A stretch of DNA of 6,647 nucleotides from Candidatus Omnitrophota bacterium (GTDB lineage Bacteria > Omnitrophota > Gorgyraeia > 2-02-FULL-51-18 > JAGOUK01). The stretch lies in the NCBI GenBank assembly GCA_020058965.1, contig JAGVCY010000256.1, forward strand, positions 1 through 6,647, in the 5' to 3' direction. Positions within the stretch are counted from its first letter, which is position 1; each line of letters starts with the position of its first letter. Under the pieces are notes generated by a model. It did no database searches. It saw only the letters and a program-made list of their open reading frames with translations, and was not told where the DNA came from. Below, in pieces: positions 1-6,647 of this stretch. The position numbers and the translations under genes were made by a program.

Positions 1-1248
1 ATGGGATTTTATAAATGGCTGTACCCGGGGCTGCGGATCAAGCGCTGGGTTTTTTTATTGGCCGTAGGCATCGTTCTCGTTTCGATGGGATTCGTGGTTA
101 CGATGATCGAATCGCAGGAAACGGTCGGCAGTTTCTTTGTCGTGGGCGGTATTCTCGCAGTCATCATCTCCGTTAGAAAAATTCTGAAGTCCGTGATCAT
201 GTTGCTGGCTCCCAATCAGGAAGGTCAGCTGATCAACATCATGTACCATCGCGTTGTGCTGGCGAGCGGCACCCGTGTGGTCGCGATCGGCGGCGGGACG
301 GGGCTTTCAGCCCTGCTGCACGGCCTCAAGGAGCGGACCTCAAACATCACGGCGATCGTGACCGTCGCGGATGACGGCGGGTCATCGGGCCGCTTGCGCA
401 ACCAGTACGGTGTGCTGCCTCCGGGCGATATCCGTAACTGCCTAGTCGCATTGGCCGACTCCGAAACCTTGATGCAAGAGCTGTTTCAGTTTCGGTTCAA
501 GGAAGGTGTTTCGGAATCCGATAAGGAAAGCGCCAACGACTTGGCGGGACACAGCTTCGGTAATCTCTTTATTTTGGCCATGACCAAGATCACCGGGGAC
601 TTCGAGAAGGCCGTGCGCGAATCGAGCCGAATCTTGAATATTCGCGGCCGCGTGGTCCCTTCAACTTTGTCGGCGGTGACCCTGGTAGCGCATCATGCGG
701 ACGGGCGGGTGACGGATGGTGAAACGAATATCTCCGCGTGCAAATCGCCGATCGAAAAGATTTTTTTGAAGCCGGAGGCTGTTCAGGCGGCTGATGATGC
801 CATTCAGGCGATCCGCACCGCGGATGTCATCGTTTTGGGTCCGGGCTCGCTCTACACGAGCGTGCTGCCGAATCTGCTCATCGAAAATTTGCTGGCCGAA
901 ATCATTGCTTCACGGGCGCCGAAAGTCTATGTTTGCAACATCATGACGCAACCGAACGAAACCAGTCATCTGAATTCGGACTTTCGGCATGTTGAGGCAC
1001 TCATCAAGAACACACAGCCAGAAGTGCTGACACATGTGATCGTCAACAATGGCCGGGTTCCTCAGACCCTAACAGAGCGGTACACGCACGAAGGCGCATT
1101 TCCTTTAATGCGCGAAAGTGAAAAAATCAGGGAACTGGGTTACAAAGTGGTGGAGGCGGACCTGATCCGCGGGGTCGATGTCGTGCGTCACAATTCACGC
1201 CGGCTGGCCAAGATCATCACCGAAATCGCACAGAAAAAAAATATATGA
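1..1248 (+). CDS. yvcK: YvcK/CofD-family UDP-sugar-binding protein with N-terminal membrane anchor
   Basis: Member of the YvcK (gluconeogenesis factor) branch of the CofD-like family. Bacillus and mycobacterial homologues bind UDP-sugars such as UDP-GlcNAc and are needed for normal envelope synthesis and growth on gluconeogenic carbon; no enzymatic reaction is firmly established. Visible family motifs are GGGTGL (residues 97-102), DDGGSSGR (124-131), PPGDIRNC (140-147), GHSFGNLF (183-190), GPGSLYTSVLPN (280-291) and YVCNIMTQPNET (310-321). At 415 aa it is about 100 residues longer than the roughly 317-residue Bacillus protein. The extra N-terminus holds two hydrophobic segments (about 16-37 and 43-68) flanked by Arg/Lys, predicting a membrane hairpin with the catalytic-like domain in the cytoplasm. 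The start is the first base of the window, so its ribosome binding site cannot be seen and a start further upstream is not excluded. Its stop overlaps the ptsH start by four bases. The family call is firm; the cellular role here is inferred. Confidence 0.93.
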   Translation: MGFYKWLYPGLRIKRWVFLLAVGIVLVSMGFVVTMIESQETVGSFFVVGGILAVIISVRKILKSVIMLLAPNQEGQLINIMYHRVVLASGTRVVAIGGGTGLSALLHGLKERTSNITAIVTVADDGGSSGRLRNQYGVLPPGDIRNCLVALADSETLMQELFQFRFKEGVSESDKESANDLAGHSFGNLFILAMTKITGDFEKAVRESSRILNIRGRVVPSTLSAVTLVAHHADGRVTDGETNISACKSPIEKIFLKPEAVQAADDAIQAIRTADVIVLGPGSLYTSVLPNLLIENLLAEIIASRAPKVYVCNIMTQPNETSHLNSDFRHVEALIKNTQPEVLTHVIVNNGRVPQTLTERYTHEGAFPLMRESEKIRELGYKVVEADLIRGVDVVRHNSRRLAKIITEIAQKKNI

Positions 1249-1529
1249 GCTTAAGTAAAAAAATTAAAGTGACCAATCCGCTGGGTCTTCACGCAAGACC
1301 GGCGTCGATCTTTGTGAAGATCGCCAACAAGTATGAAGCGGATATTCAAGTGACCAAGGATGATCAGACCGTGAATGGAAAATCGATCATGGGTTTGCTC
1401 ACGCTGGCCGCCGAGCAGGGTTCTGCGATCGAAATTGTTGCAGATGGCCGGGACGCCGAGGCCGCGCTCGCGGAGCTTGAGCGGTTTTTGACCCACGGGC
1501 CTGACGGCGAAGGAATTCACTCAGTATGA
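1245..1529 (+). CDS. ptsH: HPr phosphocarrier protein of the PTS
   Basis: Small cytoplasmic phosphocarrier that takes phosphate from enzyme I and passes it to EIIA domains. The catalytic histidine is His16 in LGLHARPAS (residues 13-21), with the usual Arg18 and Pro19. The regulatory serine is Ser47 in GKSIMGLL (45-52), equivalent to Ser46 of Firmicutes HPr and the target of HPr kinase/phosphorylase in that family. A true carrier is therefore expected, not a Crh-like protein lacking the histidine. Length is 94 aa against the usual 85-90, the excess being a short tail ending in GIHSV. The start lies in the ATGA overlap with yvcK. No Shine-Dalgarno is visible; the start sits in an A-rich stretch, so initiation probably depends on termination of yvcK or on an unstructured leader. 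Its own stop overlaps the ptsI start in the same way. Confidence 0.96.
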   Translation: MSLSKKIKVTNPLGLHARPASIFVKIANKYEADIQVTKDDQTVNGKSIMGLLTLAAEQGSAIEIVADGRDAEAALAELERFLTHGPDGEGIHSV

Positions 1530-3295
1530 AAATTTTAACAGGTATCGCGGCCGCGAGTGGAATCGCGATCGGTCGGGCGATGCTGCTCGACCATGAAGAC
1601 ATGTCGGTTCCGGCCGTGCCGATCACACCCGATCAGGTGGCCGGCGAAGTGCTGCGTTTTGAAGAAGCCCTCACCAAGACACGGAATCAAATCCTCAAAA
1701 TCCAACACCAGATCACCCTGGAACTGGGTCGCGAGCACGCCGAAATATTTGACGCCCACTTGATGCTGCTCGAGGATCGAACGCTTATCGCCGAGGTGAT
1801 TCAGGGTCTTAAGACCCAGCGGCTGGCGGTGGAATATGTTTTTTCGCAGGCCCTTAAAAAGTATTCGACGGTGCTGTCGAATGTGAACGACGAATACCTG
1901 CGGGAGCGGGTCGCGGATGTGAATGATGTCAGCCGCCGAATCCTGAAGAACCTCATGGGCGAGCAGACGGGCCGCCTGGACCGCATCACGGAAAAGGTCA
2001 TCGTGATTGCCTATGATCTTTCTCCGAGCGACACGGCGACGATGCACAAAAAAAATGTCATCGGATTTGCCACCGACATCGGAGGACGCACCTCGCACAC
2101 GGCTATCATGGCCAAGTCGCTTGAAGTTCCGGCCGTGGTGGGTCTTGAAAAAATAACTCAAGCCGTCAAAGACGGCGACGAGGTGATCATCGACGGAATT
2201 TCCGGCAAGGTGATCATCAATCCCGACGCGAGCACCCGCGAAACCTACGAAGTCGAACGCGAAAAATATCTAGCCCATGGCCGCGAACTGTTGCAATTTA
2301 CCGGCACGCCGGCCGTCACGCTCGACAAGCGCCTCATCGGCCTCATGGCCAATATGGAATTGCCCGAAGAAATCGCGTCCATCCGTGCCCACGGCGCGGC
2401 CGGAATCGGTCTGTACCGCACGGAATACCTTTATCTCAACCGGCGGACCCTTCCCAATGAGGAAGAACAGTTCGAGTCCTACAAGGAAGTGGTTTCGGCC
2501 ATGAACCCGATGCCCGTCACGCTGAGGACGCTCGACCTTGGGGGCGATAAGTTTTTGTCCCATTTGGAAATGCCGCGCGAAATGAATCCATTTTTGGGCT
2601 GGCGGGCCATCCGCTTTTGTCTGGCGATGCCGGAAATATTTAAGGCACAGCTGAGAGCAATCTTGCGCGCGAGCGCGTTCGGCAAGGTGCGTGTCATGTA
2701 TCCGCTGATCTCCGGGCTGGAAGAACTGATGGCGGCCAACGCGATGCTTGAGCAGTCCAAGCGGGATTTGATCAAAAAGGGCATTGCTTTTGATCCCAAG
2801 ATCGAAATCGGCGCGATGATCGAGATTCCCTCCGCCGCTCTGACCTGCGATCTACTGGCGAAGCAGGTAAGCTTTTTTTCAATCGGAACAAACGATTTGA
2901 TTCAGTACGCTCTCGCGGCCGACCGCGTGAATGAAAAAATTGCCTACCTCTACGACCCGGCGCATCCCGCTGTGCTCCGTCTTATCAAAATGATCGTCGA
3001 CGCAGGCCATCAGAACAAGGTCAAGGTCTGCATGTGCGGTGAAATGGCGGGTGACCCCGAGCTTACGATGATCTTGCTGGGTCTGGGGTTGGATGAGCTA
3101 TCCGTCTCCGCGGTGATTCTGCCCGAGATCAAGCTGATCATCCGTTCGGTCAAATTTGAAAATGCCCGCAGAATCGCCCGTGAAGCGCTCAAATTTTCGA
3201 TGGGCAAAGATGTCATGGCCTACGCCCGCGAGGAGTTTAAGAAGGCCATGAAGGGGCAGCGGCTGTACGAATCGCTTAAAGGAAAGTCGGTGTAA
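1526..3295 (+). CDS. ptsI: PTS enzyme I (phosphoenolpyruvate-protein phosphotransferase)
   Basis: Cytoplasmic enzyme that autophosphorylates from PEP and donates phosphate to HPr (EC 2.7.3.9). The order is the N-terminal HPr-binding helical domain (about 3-125), the swivelling phosphohistidine domain (about 150-230) with GGRTSHTAIMA and active-site His191, and the C-terminal PEP-binding TIM barrel (about 255-540). Key residues match the E. coli enzyme with an offset of two: Arg298 in LYRTEYLY, Arg334 in LRTLDLGGDK, Arg360 in NPFLGWRAIR, Glu433 in MIEIPSA, Asp457 in GTNDLIQYA and Cys504 in CGEMAGD. At 589 aa it is slightly longer than the usual 570-575, mainly through a basic C-terminal tail. 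No EII domain is fused. The start follows an AAGGA (1510-1514) at a rather long 11-base spacing and overlaps the ptsH stop (ATGA), which suggests coupled translation and balanced HPr/EI levels. All catalytic residues are present, so activity is expected. Confidence 0.98.
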   Translation: MKILTGIAAASGIAIGRAMLLDHEDMSVPAVPITPDQVAGEVLRFEEALTKTRNQILKIQHQITLELGREHAEIFDAHLMLLEDRTLIAEVIQGLKTQRLAVEYVFSQALKKYSTVLSNVNDEYLRERVADVNDVSRRILKNLMGEQTGRLDRITEKVIVIAYDLSPSDTATMHKKNVIGFATDIGGRTSHTAIMAKSLEVPAVVGLEKITQAVKDGDEVIIDGISGKVIINPDASTRETYEVEREKYLAHGRELLQFTGTPAVTLDKRLIGLMANMELPEEIASIRAHGAAGIGLYRTEYLYLNRRTLPNEEEQFESYKEVVSAMNPMPVTLRTLDLGGDKFLSHLEMPREMNPFLGWRAIRFCLAMPEIFKAQLRAILRASAFGKVRVMYPLISGLEELMAANAMLEQSKRDLIKKGIAFDPKIEIGAMIEIPSAALTCDLLAKQVSFFSIGTNDLIQYALAADRVNEKIAYLYDPAHPAVLRLIKMIVDAGHQNKVKVCMCGEMAGDPELTMILLGLGLDELSVSAVILPEIKLIIRSVKFENARRIAREALKFSMGKDVMAYAREEFKKAMKGQRLYESLKGKSV

Positions 3296-3296
3296 C

Positions 3297-4055
3297 ATGC
3301 GAGCCATTATTTTAGCGGCGGGGTACGCCACGCGTCTTTATCCGGTCACCCGAACCAAACCCAAGGCGCTTTTGTCGGTCGGGGGACGCGCCCTGCTCGA
3401 TCATCTGATGGACCGCGTGGATGCCGTCGCCGAAATTGAAGAAACGGTGTTGATCTCGAACGCGCTGTTTTTTGCGCCGTTCAAGGCGTGGGCCGCGGAA
3501 AGAAGCCGTCGGACCTCCAAAAAGATCCGTGTTTTTGATGACGGGACCACCTCCAACGCCAATCGCTTGGGTGCCATCGGAGACTTGAGATTTGCGCTGC
3601 GCGAGTCCAGGGTATCGGACGATCTCATCGTGCTGGCCAGCGATAATTTATTTGATGAAGACTTGACCGGGTTTGTCGGCGCCTTTAACGAGAATTCCCC
3701 GGGCGCGCTCATCGGCGTTCATGATGTGGGTGATCCGAAGCTGGCGGCGGGCCGCTACGGAACCGTTGAAACGGACGCAAAGGGCGAAGTTTCGGCGATC
3801 GAAGAAAAGCCGCTCGAGCCAAAAACGAGCCGCGTGAGCATGGGCGTTTATGCCTTGTCGCGGCGCACGCTTCCTTATATCGATGACTATTTGGGCGGCA
3901 AGGAAGTGAAGGACGCGCCGGGCCATTTTATGAAATGGCTGTTAGATCGCGTCGAAGTTCGAGCCTATGAATTTAAGGGTCGGTGGTATGATATCGGCAG
4001 TTTTGACCAATGGGCAGAGGCCGACAAGGCTCTTCTCGCGGACCGCAAATTTTAA
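3297..4055 (+). CDS. Sugar-1-phosphate nucleotidyltransferase (NDP-sugar pyrophosphorylase family)
   Basis: Belongs to the nucleotidyltransferase family that joins an NTP and a sugar phosphate (or similar small phosphate) to give an NDP-sugar and pyrophosphate. The signature loop runs from residue 4 as IILAAGYATRLYPVTRTKPK, with Arg13 and Lys23 in the expected places; the second glycine of the usual GxGTR is Ala11. Asp116 in LASDNLFD is the likely metal ligand, EEKP (169-172) the sugar-contacting motif, and GRWYDIGSFDQW (228-239) the usual closing motif with a second acidic residue. At 252 aa it has only the catalytic domain, without the left-handed helix acyltransferase extension of GlmU. 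The nucleotide and sugar cannot be read from sequence; dTDP-glucose or a related hexose is the family default, and a phosphocholine-type cytidylyltransferase is a less likely alternative. It begins one base after the ptsI stop, with AAAGGA (3278-3283) 13 bases upstream, so it is probably translated by coupling. Family firm, substrate unknown. Confidence 0.92.
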   Translation: MRAIILAAGYATRLYPVTRTKPKALLSVGGRALLDHLMDRVDAVAEIEETVLISNALFFAPFKAWAAERSRRTSKKIRVFDDGTTSNANRLGAIGDLRFALRESRVSDDLIVLASDNLFDEDLTGFVGAFNENSPGALIGVHDVGDPKLAAGRYGTVETDAKGEVSAIEEKPLEPKTSRVSMGVYALSRRTLPYIDDYLGGKEVKDAPGHFMKWLLDRVEVRAYEFKGRWYDIGSFDQWAEADKALLADRKF

Positions 4056-4058
4056 ATG

Positions 4059-4063
4059 AAAGG
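4059..4063 (+). promoter_or_regulatory. metK ribosome binding site
   Basis: AAAGG lies six bases before the metK ATG at 4070, in an A-rich junction. It fixes the metK start and shows that this gene does not rely only on coupling to the nucleotidyltransferase upstream. Confidence 0.75.
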
Positions 4064-4069
4064 TAAAAA

Positions 4070-5263
<1,194 letters not shown>

Positions 5264-5283
5264 CGCTTTTATAAAAAATCATC

Positions 5284-5288
5284 AGGAG
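5284..5288 (+). promoter_or_regulatory. ahcY ribosome binding site
   Basis: AGGAG sits five bases before the ATG at 5294 and is the strongest Shine-Dalgarno sequence in the window. It supports the ahcY start. The rest of the 30-base gap is AT-rich, with a short TTTTATAAAA palindrome (5267-5276), and is too short for a SAH riboswitch. Confidence 0.85.
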
Positions 5289-5293
5289 AATTT

Positions 5294-6556
5294 ATGGCGA
5301 TAAAGCATGACATTAAATCATTGACGTTGGCTTCCAAGGGCAAGGGCCGCATTGAGTGGACCGCCCGGCAGATGCCGGTCATCGATCAGATCACCAAGCG
5401 TTTTATTTCTCAAAAGCCGCTCAAGAATCTCAAGGTCGCCGCTTGCTTGCATGTCACCGCCGAAACCGCCAATTTAATGATCGCGCTGAAGGCCGGCGGC
5501 GCCCAAGTATCGCTCTGCGCTTCGAACCCGTTGAGCACGCAGGATGATGTCGCGGCTTCGCTCGTCAAAGATCACGGGATCTCGGTCTACGCGATTCATG
5601 GCGAAAACCGAGCCACCTATTACAAGCACTTGAACGCGGTATTGGATACGAAGCCGCATGTCACGATGGACGACGGCGCCGATCTGGTCGCGCTCATTCA
5701 CACCACGCGCAAAGAACTTGTCGCGGGCCTGATCGGTTCCACAGAGGAAACAACCACGGGCGTGATCCGGCTCAAGGCGCTCGAAGGGGATGGAAAGCTA
5801 TTGTTTCCGGTGATCGCGGTCAATGACGCCAAAACCAAACATTTTTTTGACAACCGTTACGGCACCGGCCAGTCGACGATGGACGGCGTGATCCGCGCGA
5901 CCAACTTCTTGATTTCCGGATCCCGCGTGGTGGTTGCGGGTTACGGCTGGTGCGGCCGCGGAGTGGCTTCGCGCGCGCACGGACTGGGCGCCCGCGTCAT
6001 TGTTACCGAAGTGGATCCGCTGAAGGCCATCGAAGCGGTCATGGACGGTTATGATGTCATGCCGATGTCCGAAGCCGCGTCCAAAGGCGATGTGTTCATT
6101 ACGGTCACGGGCGACTGCGGCGTGCTCCGTCCGGAACATTTTTTAAAAATGAAGGACGGCGCGATGGTCGCCAACTCCGGTCATTTTGATGTCGAGATCG
6201 ATGTCGCCGGGCTCAAGAAAATGGCCAAATCAACCCGCGAAATGCGGAGCAGTCTGGTGGAATACAAACTCGCCAACGGCCGCCGGATTTATTTGTTGGC
6301 CGATGGTCGGCTTGTGAATCTGGGTGCCGCCGAAGGCCACCCGGGCATGGTGATGGATATGAGCTTCGCGAACCAGGCGCTGTCGACCGAATTCCTTGTG
6401 AAAAATCACAAGACACTTTCCAAAAAAGTGTACTCGGTTCCCCAGATCATCGACGAAAAAATCGCCTCTCTCAAGCTCGACTCAATGGGCATCAAGCTCG
6501 ACAAGCTGACCGCCGAGCAAGAGCGATATCTCTCGAGCTGGTCCGCCGGCACATAA
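5294..6556 (+). CDS. ahcY: S-adenosylhomocysteine hydrolase, short archaeal/Thermotoga-like form
   Basis: NAD-dependent cytoplasmic enzyme that splits S-adenosylhomocysteine into adenosine and homocysteine (EC 3.13.2.1, formerly 3.3.1.1), removing the product that inhibits methyltransferases that use MetK's SAM. Visible catalytic residues by family alignment are His53 (LHVTAET), Asp127 (DDGAD), Glu152 (STEETTTG), Lys182 and Asp186 in [12 protein letters not shown], His297 (NSGHFD) and His349 (EGHPG). The NAD-binding Rossmann loop is GYGWCGRG (216-223). At 420 aa it lacks the roughly 40-residue insertion of many proteobacterial enzymes. After DNRYG it has Thr191-Gly-Gln where the human-type enzyme has a cysteine, and it ends WSAGT rather than with the Lys/Tyr tail that reaches the neighbouring subunit's NAD in the longer enzymes. 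Both traits mark the archaeal/Thermotoga-like subfamily and are not signs of damage. It is the last gene of the array. Confidence 0.98.
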   Translation: MAIKHDIKSLTLASKGKGRIEWTARQMPVIDQITKRFISQKPLKNLKVAACLHVTAETANLMIALKAGGAQVSLCASNPLSTQDDVAASLVKDHGISVYAIHGENRATYYKHLNAVLDTKPHVTMDDGADLVALIHTTRKELVAGLIGSTEETTTGVIRLKALEGDGKLLFPVIAVNDAKTKHFFDNRYGTGQSTMDGVIRATNFLISGSRVVVAGYGWCGRGVASRAHGLGARVIVTEVDPLKAIEAVMDGYDVMPMSEAASKGDVFITVTGDCGVLRPEHFLKMKDGAMVANSGHFDVEIDVAGLKKMAKSTREMRSSLVEYKLANGRRIYLLADGRLVNLGAAEGHPGMVMDMSFANQALSTEFLVKNHKTLSKKVYSVPQIIDEKIASLKLDSMGIKLDKLTAEQERYLSSWSAGT

Positions 6557-6647
6557 AATCAGCTCGCTCCGGCCCGCAGGTAGGACAGAATGCCTTTGCG
6601 GGACGGAGCCGTTCGCGCGCTGTCAAAGACGAGGCGCGCTCACTCCC
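6557..6647. other. Right-edge stretch without a supported gene
   Basis: Apart from the stem-loop above, this GC-rich stretch holds a second small inverted repeat, GCGCGC at 6615-6620 and 6634-6639, with a GTC/GAC pair inside. The - strand is open for 26 codons (6562-6639) in a frame that ends in TGA at 6559-6561 and uses mostly G/C third positions, but that frame is closed upstream by another TGA (6640-6642) and has no start. It could be the frameshifted end of a convergent gene or chance. No gene is called. Confidence 0.3.
6566..6609 (+). terminator. Candidate stem-loop downstream of ahcY
   Basis: Positions 6566-6578 (GCTCCGGCCCGCA) and 6597-6609 (TGCGGGACGGAGC) are inverted repeats matching at 12 of 13 positions, beginning 10 bases after the ahcY stop. 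Inner bases (GGTA against TGCC) could extend the stem past a two-T bulge. The position suits an operon-end hairpin, but no T-tract follows on the + strand, so it is not a textbook intrinsic terminator; it could instead protect the 3' end of the mRNA. On the - strand the stem is followed, after seven bases, by TTTT, so it could also serve a convergent gene. Confidence 0.4.

Noticed and set aside
1535..2161. - strand open frame of 208 codons opposite ptsI
   Set aside because: Opposite the N-terminal and phosphohistidine domains of a complete ptsI; Arg/His-rich with no recognisable motif, so a shadow.
5267..5276. TTTTATAAAA palindrome with a TATAAA that could be a -10 box upstream of ahcY
   Set aside because: No -35 element at the expected distance (the DNA there is the GC-rich end of metK), and the palindrome is too short for an operator claim.
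5264..5293. Possible SAH riboswitch before ahcY
   Set aside because: The 30-base gap is too small for any known SAH or SAM aptamer, and it has no structured GC-rich core.
5864..5866. Thr191 in place of the human-type active-site-region cysteine in AhcY as a sign of inactivation
   Set aside because: Thr at this place and the WSAGT ending are normal in the short archaeal/Thermotoga-like subfamily, and all other catalytic residues are present.
5798..6139. - strand open frame of 113 codons opposite ahcY
   Set aside because: Opposite the NAD-binding domain of ahcY; His/Arg-rich with no motif.

Overview
This is an ordinary-looking bacterial housekeeping window. It holds six complete protein genes, all on the + strand and tightly packed, with the longest unassigned stretch (91 bp) at the right edge. 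Base composition is moderately GC-rich by eye, with short A-rich islands at gene junctions. No rRNA, tRNA, CRISPR array, insertion sequence or integrase is visible. No taxonomic marker settles the host. The order yvcK, ptsH, ptsI, sugar nucleotidyltransferase, metK, ahcY, with a membrane-anchored YvcK and an HPr carrying the regulatory serine, makes me think of a Gram-negative candidate phylum such as Omnitrophota. That is an inference from memory of gene neighbourhoods, not a result.

Left block (1-4055): a YvcK/CofD-family protein with a two-helix membrane anchor, then HPr (ptsH) and enzyme I (ptsI), then a nucleoside-diphosphate-sugar pyrophosphorylase-like protein. The first three genes are joined by ATGA start/stop overlaps (1245-1248 and 1526-1529), and the fourth starts one base after the ptsI stop. 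This is the pattern of one transcript with coupled translation. HPr and EI form the PEP-driven phosphorelay. YvcK homologues bind UDP-sugars and support envelope synthesis and growth on gluconeogenic carbon. The nucleotidyltransferase would make an activated sugar. Together the block looks like a link between carbon/PEP status and envelope sugar supply. No EII permease component, HPr kinase or RapZ is inside the window.

Right block (4070-6556): metK (S-adenosylmethionine synthetase) and ahcY (S-adenosylhomocysteine hydrolase, short archaeal/Thermotoga-like form), two steps of the activated methyl cycle. Each has its own clear Shine-Dalgarno sequence, after gaps of 14 and 30 bp. The gaps are too small for a SAM or SAH riboswitch, so these genes are probably co-transcribed with the left block or driven from within it. 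The last 91 bp hold no supported gene but contain a strong inverted repeat that may end the operon.

I found no convincing new system. The most notable points are the YvcK-PTS coupling, the membrane anchor on YvcK, an A8 run at the yvcK stop where a -1 shift would fuse YvcK in frame to HPr, and the joining of PTS and methyl-cycle genes in one array.
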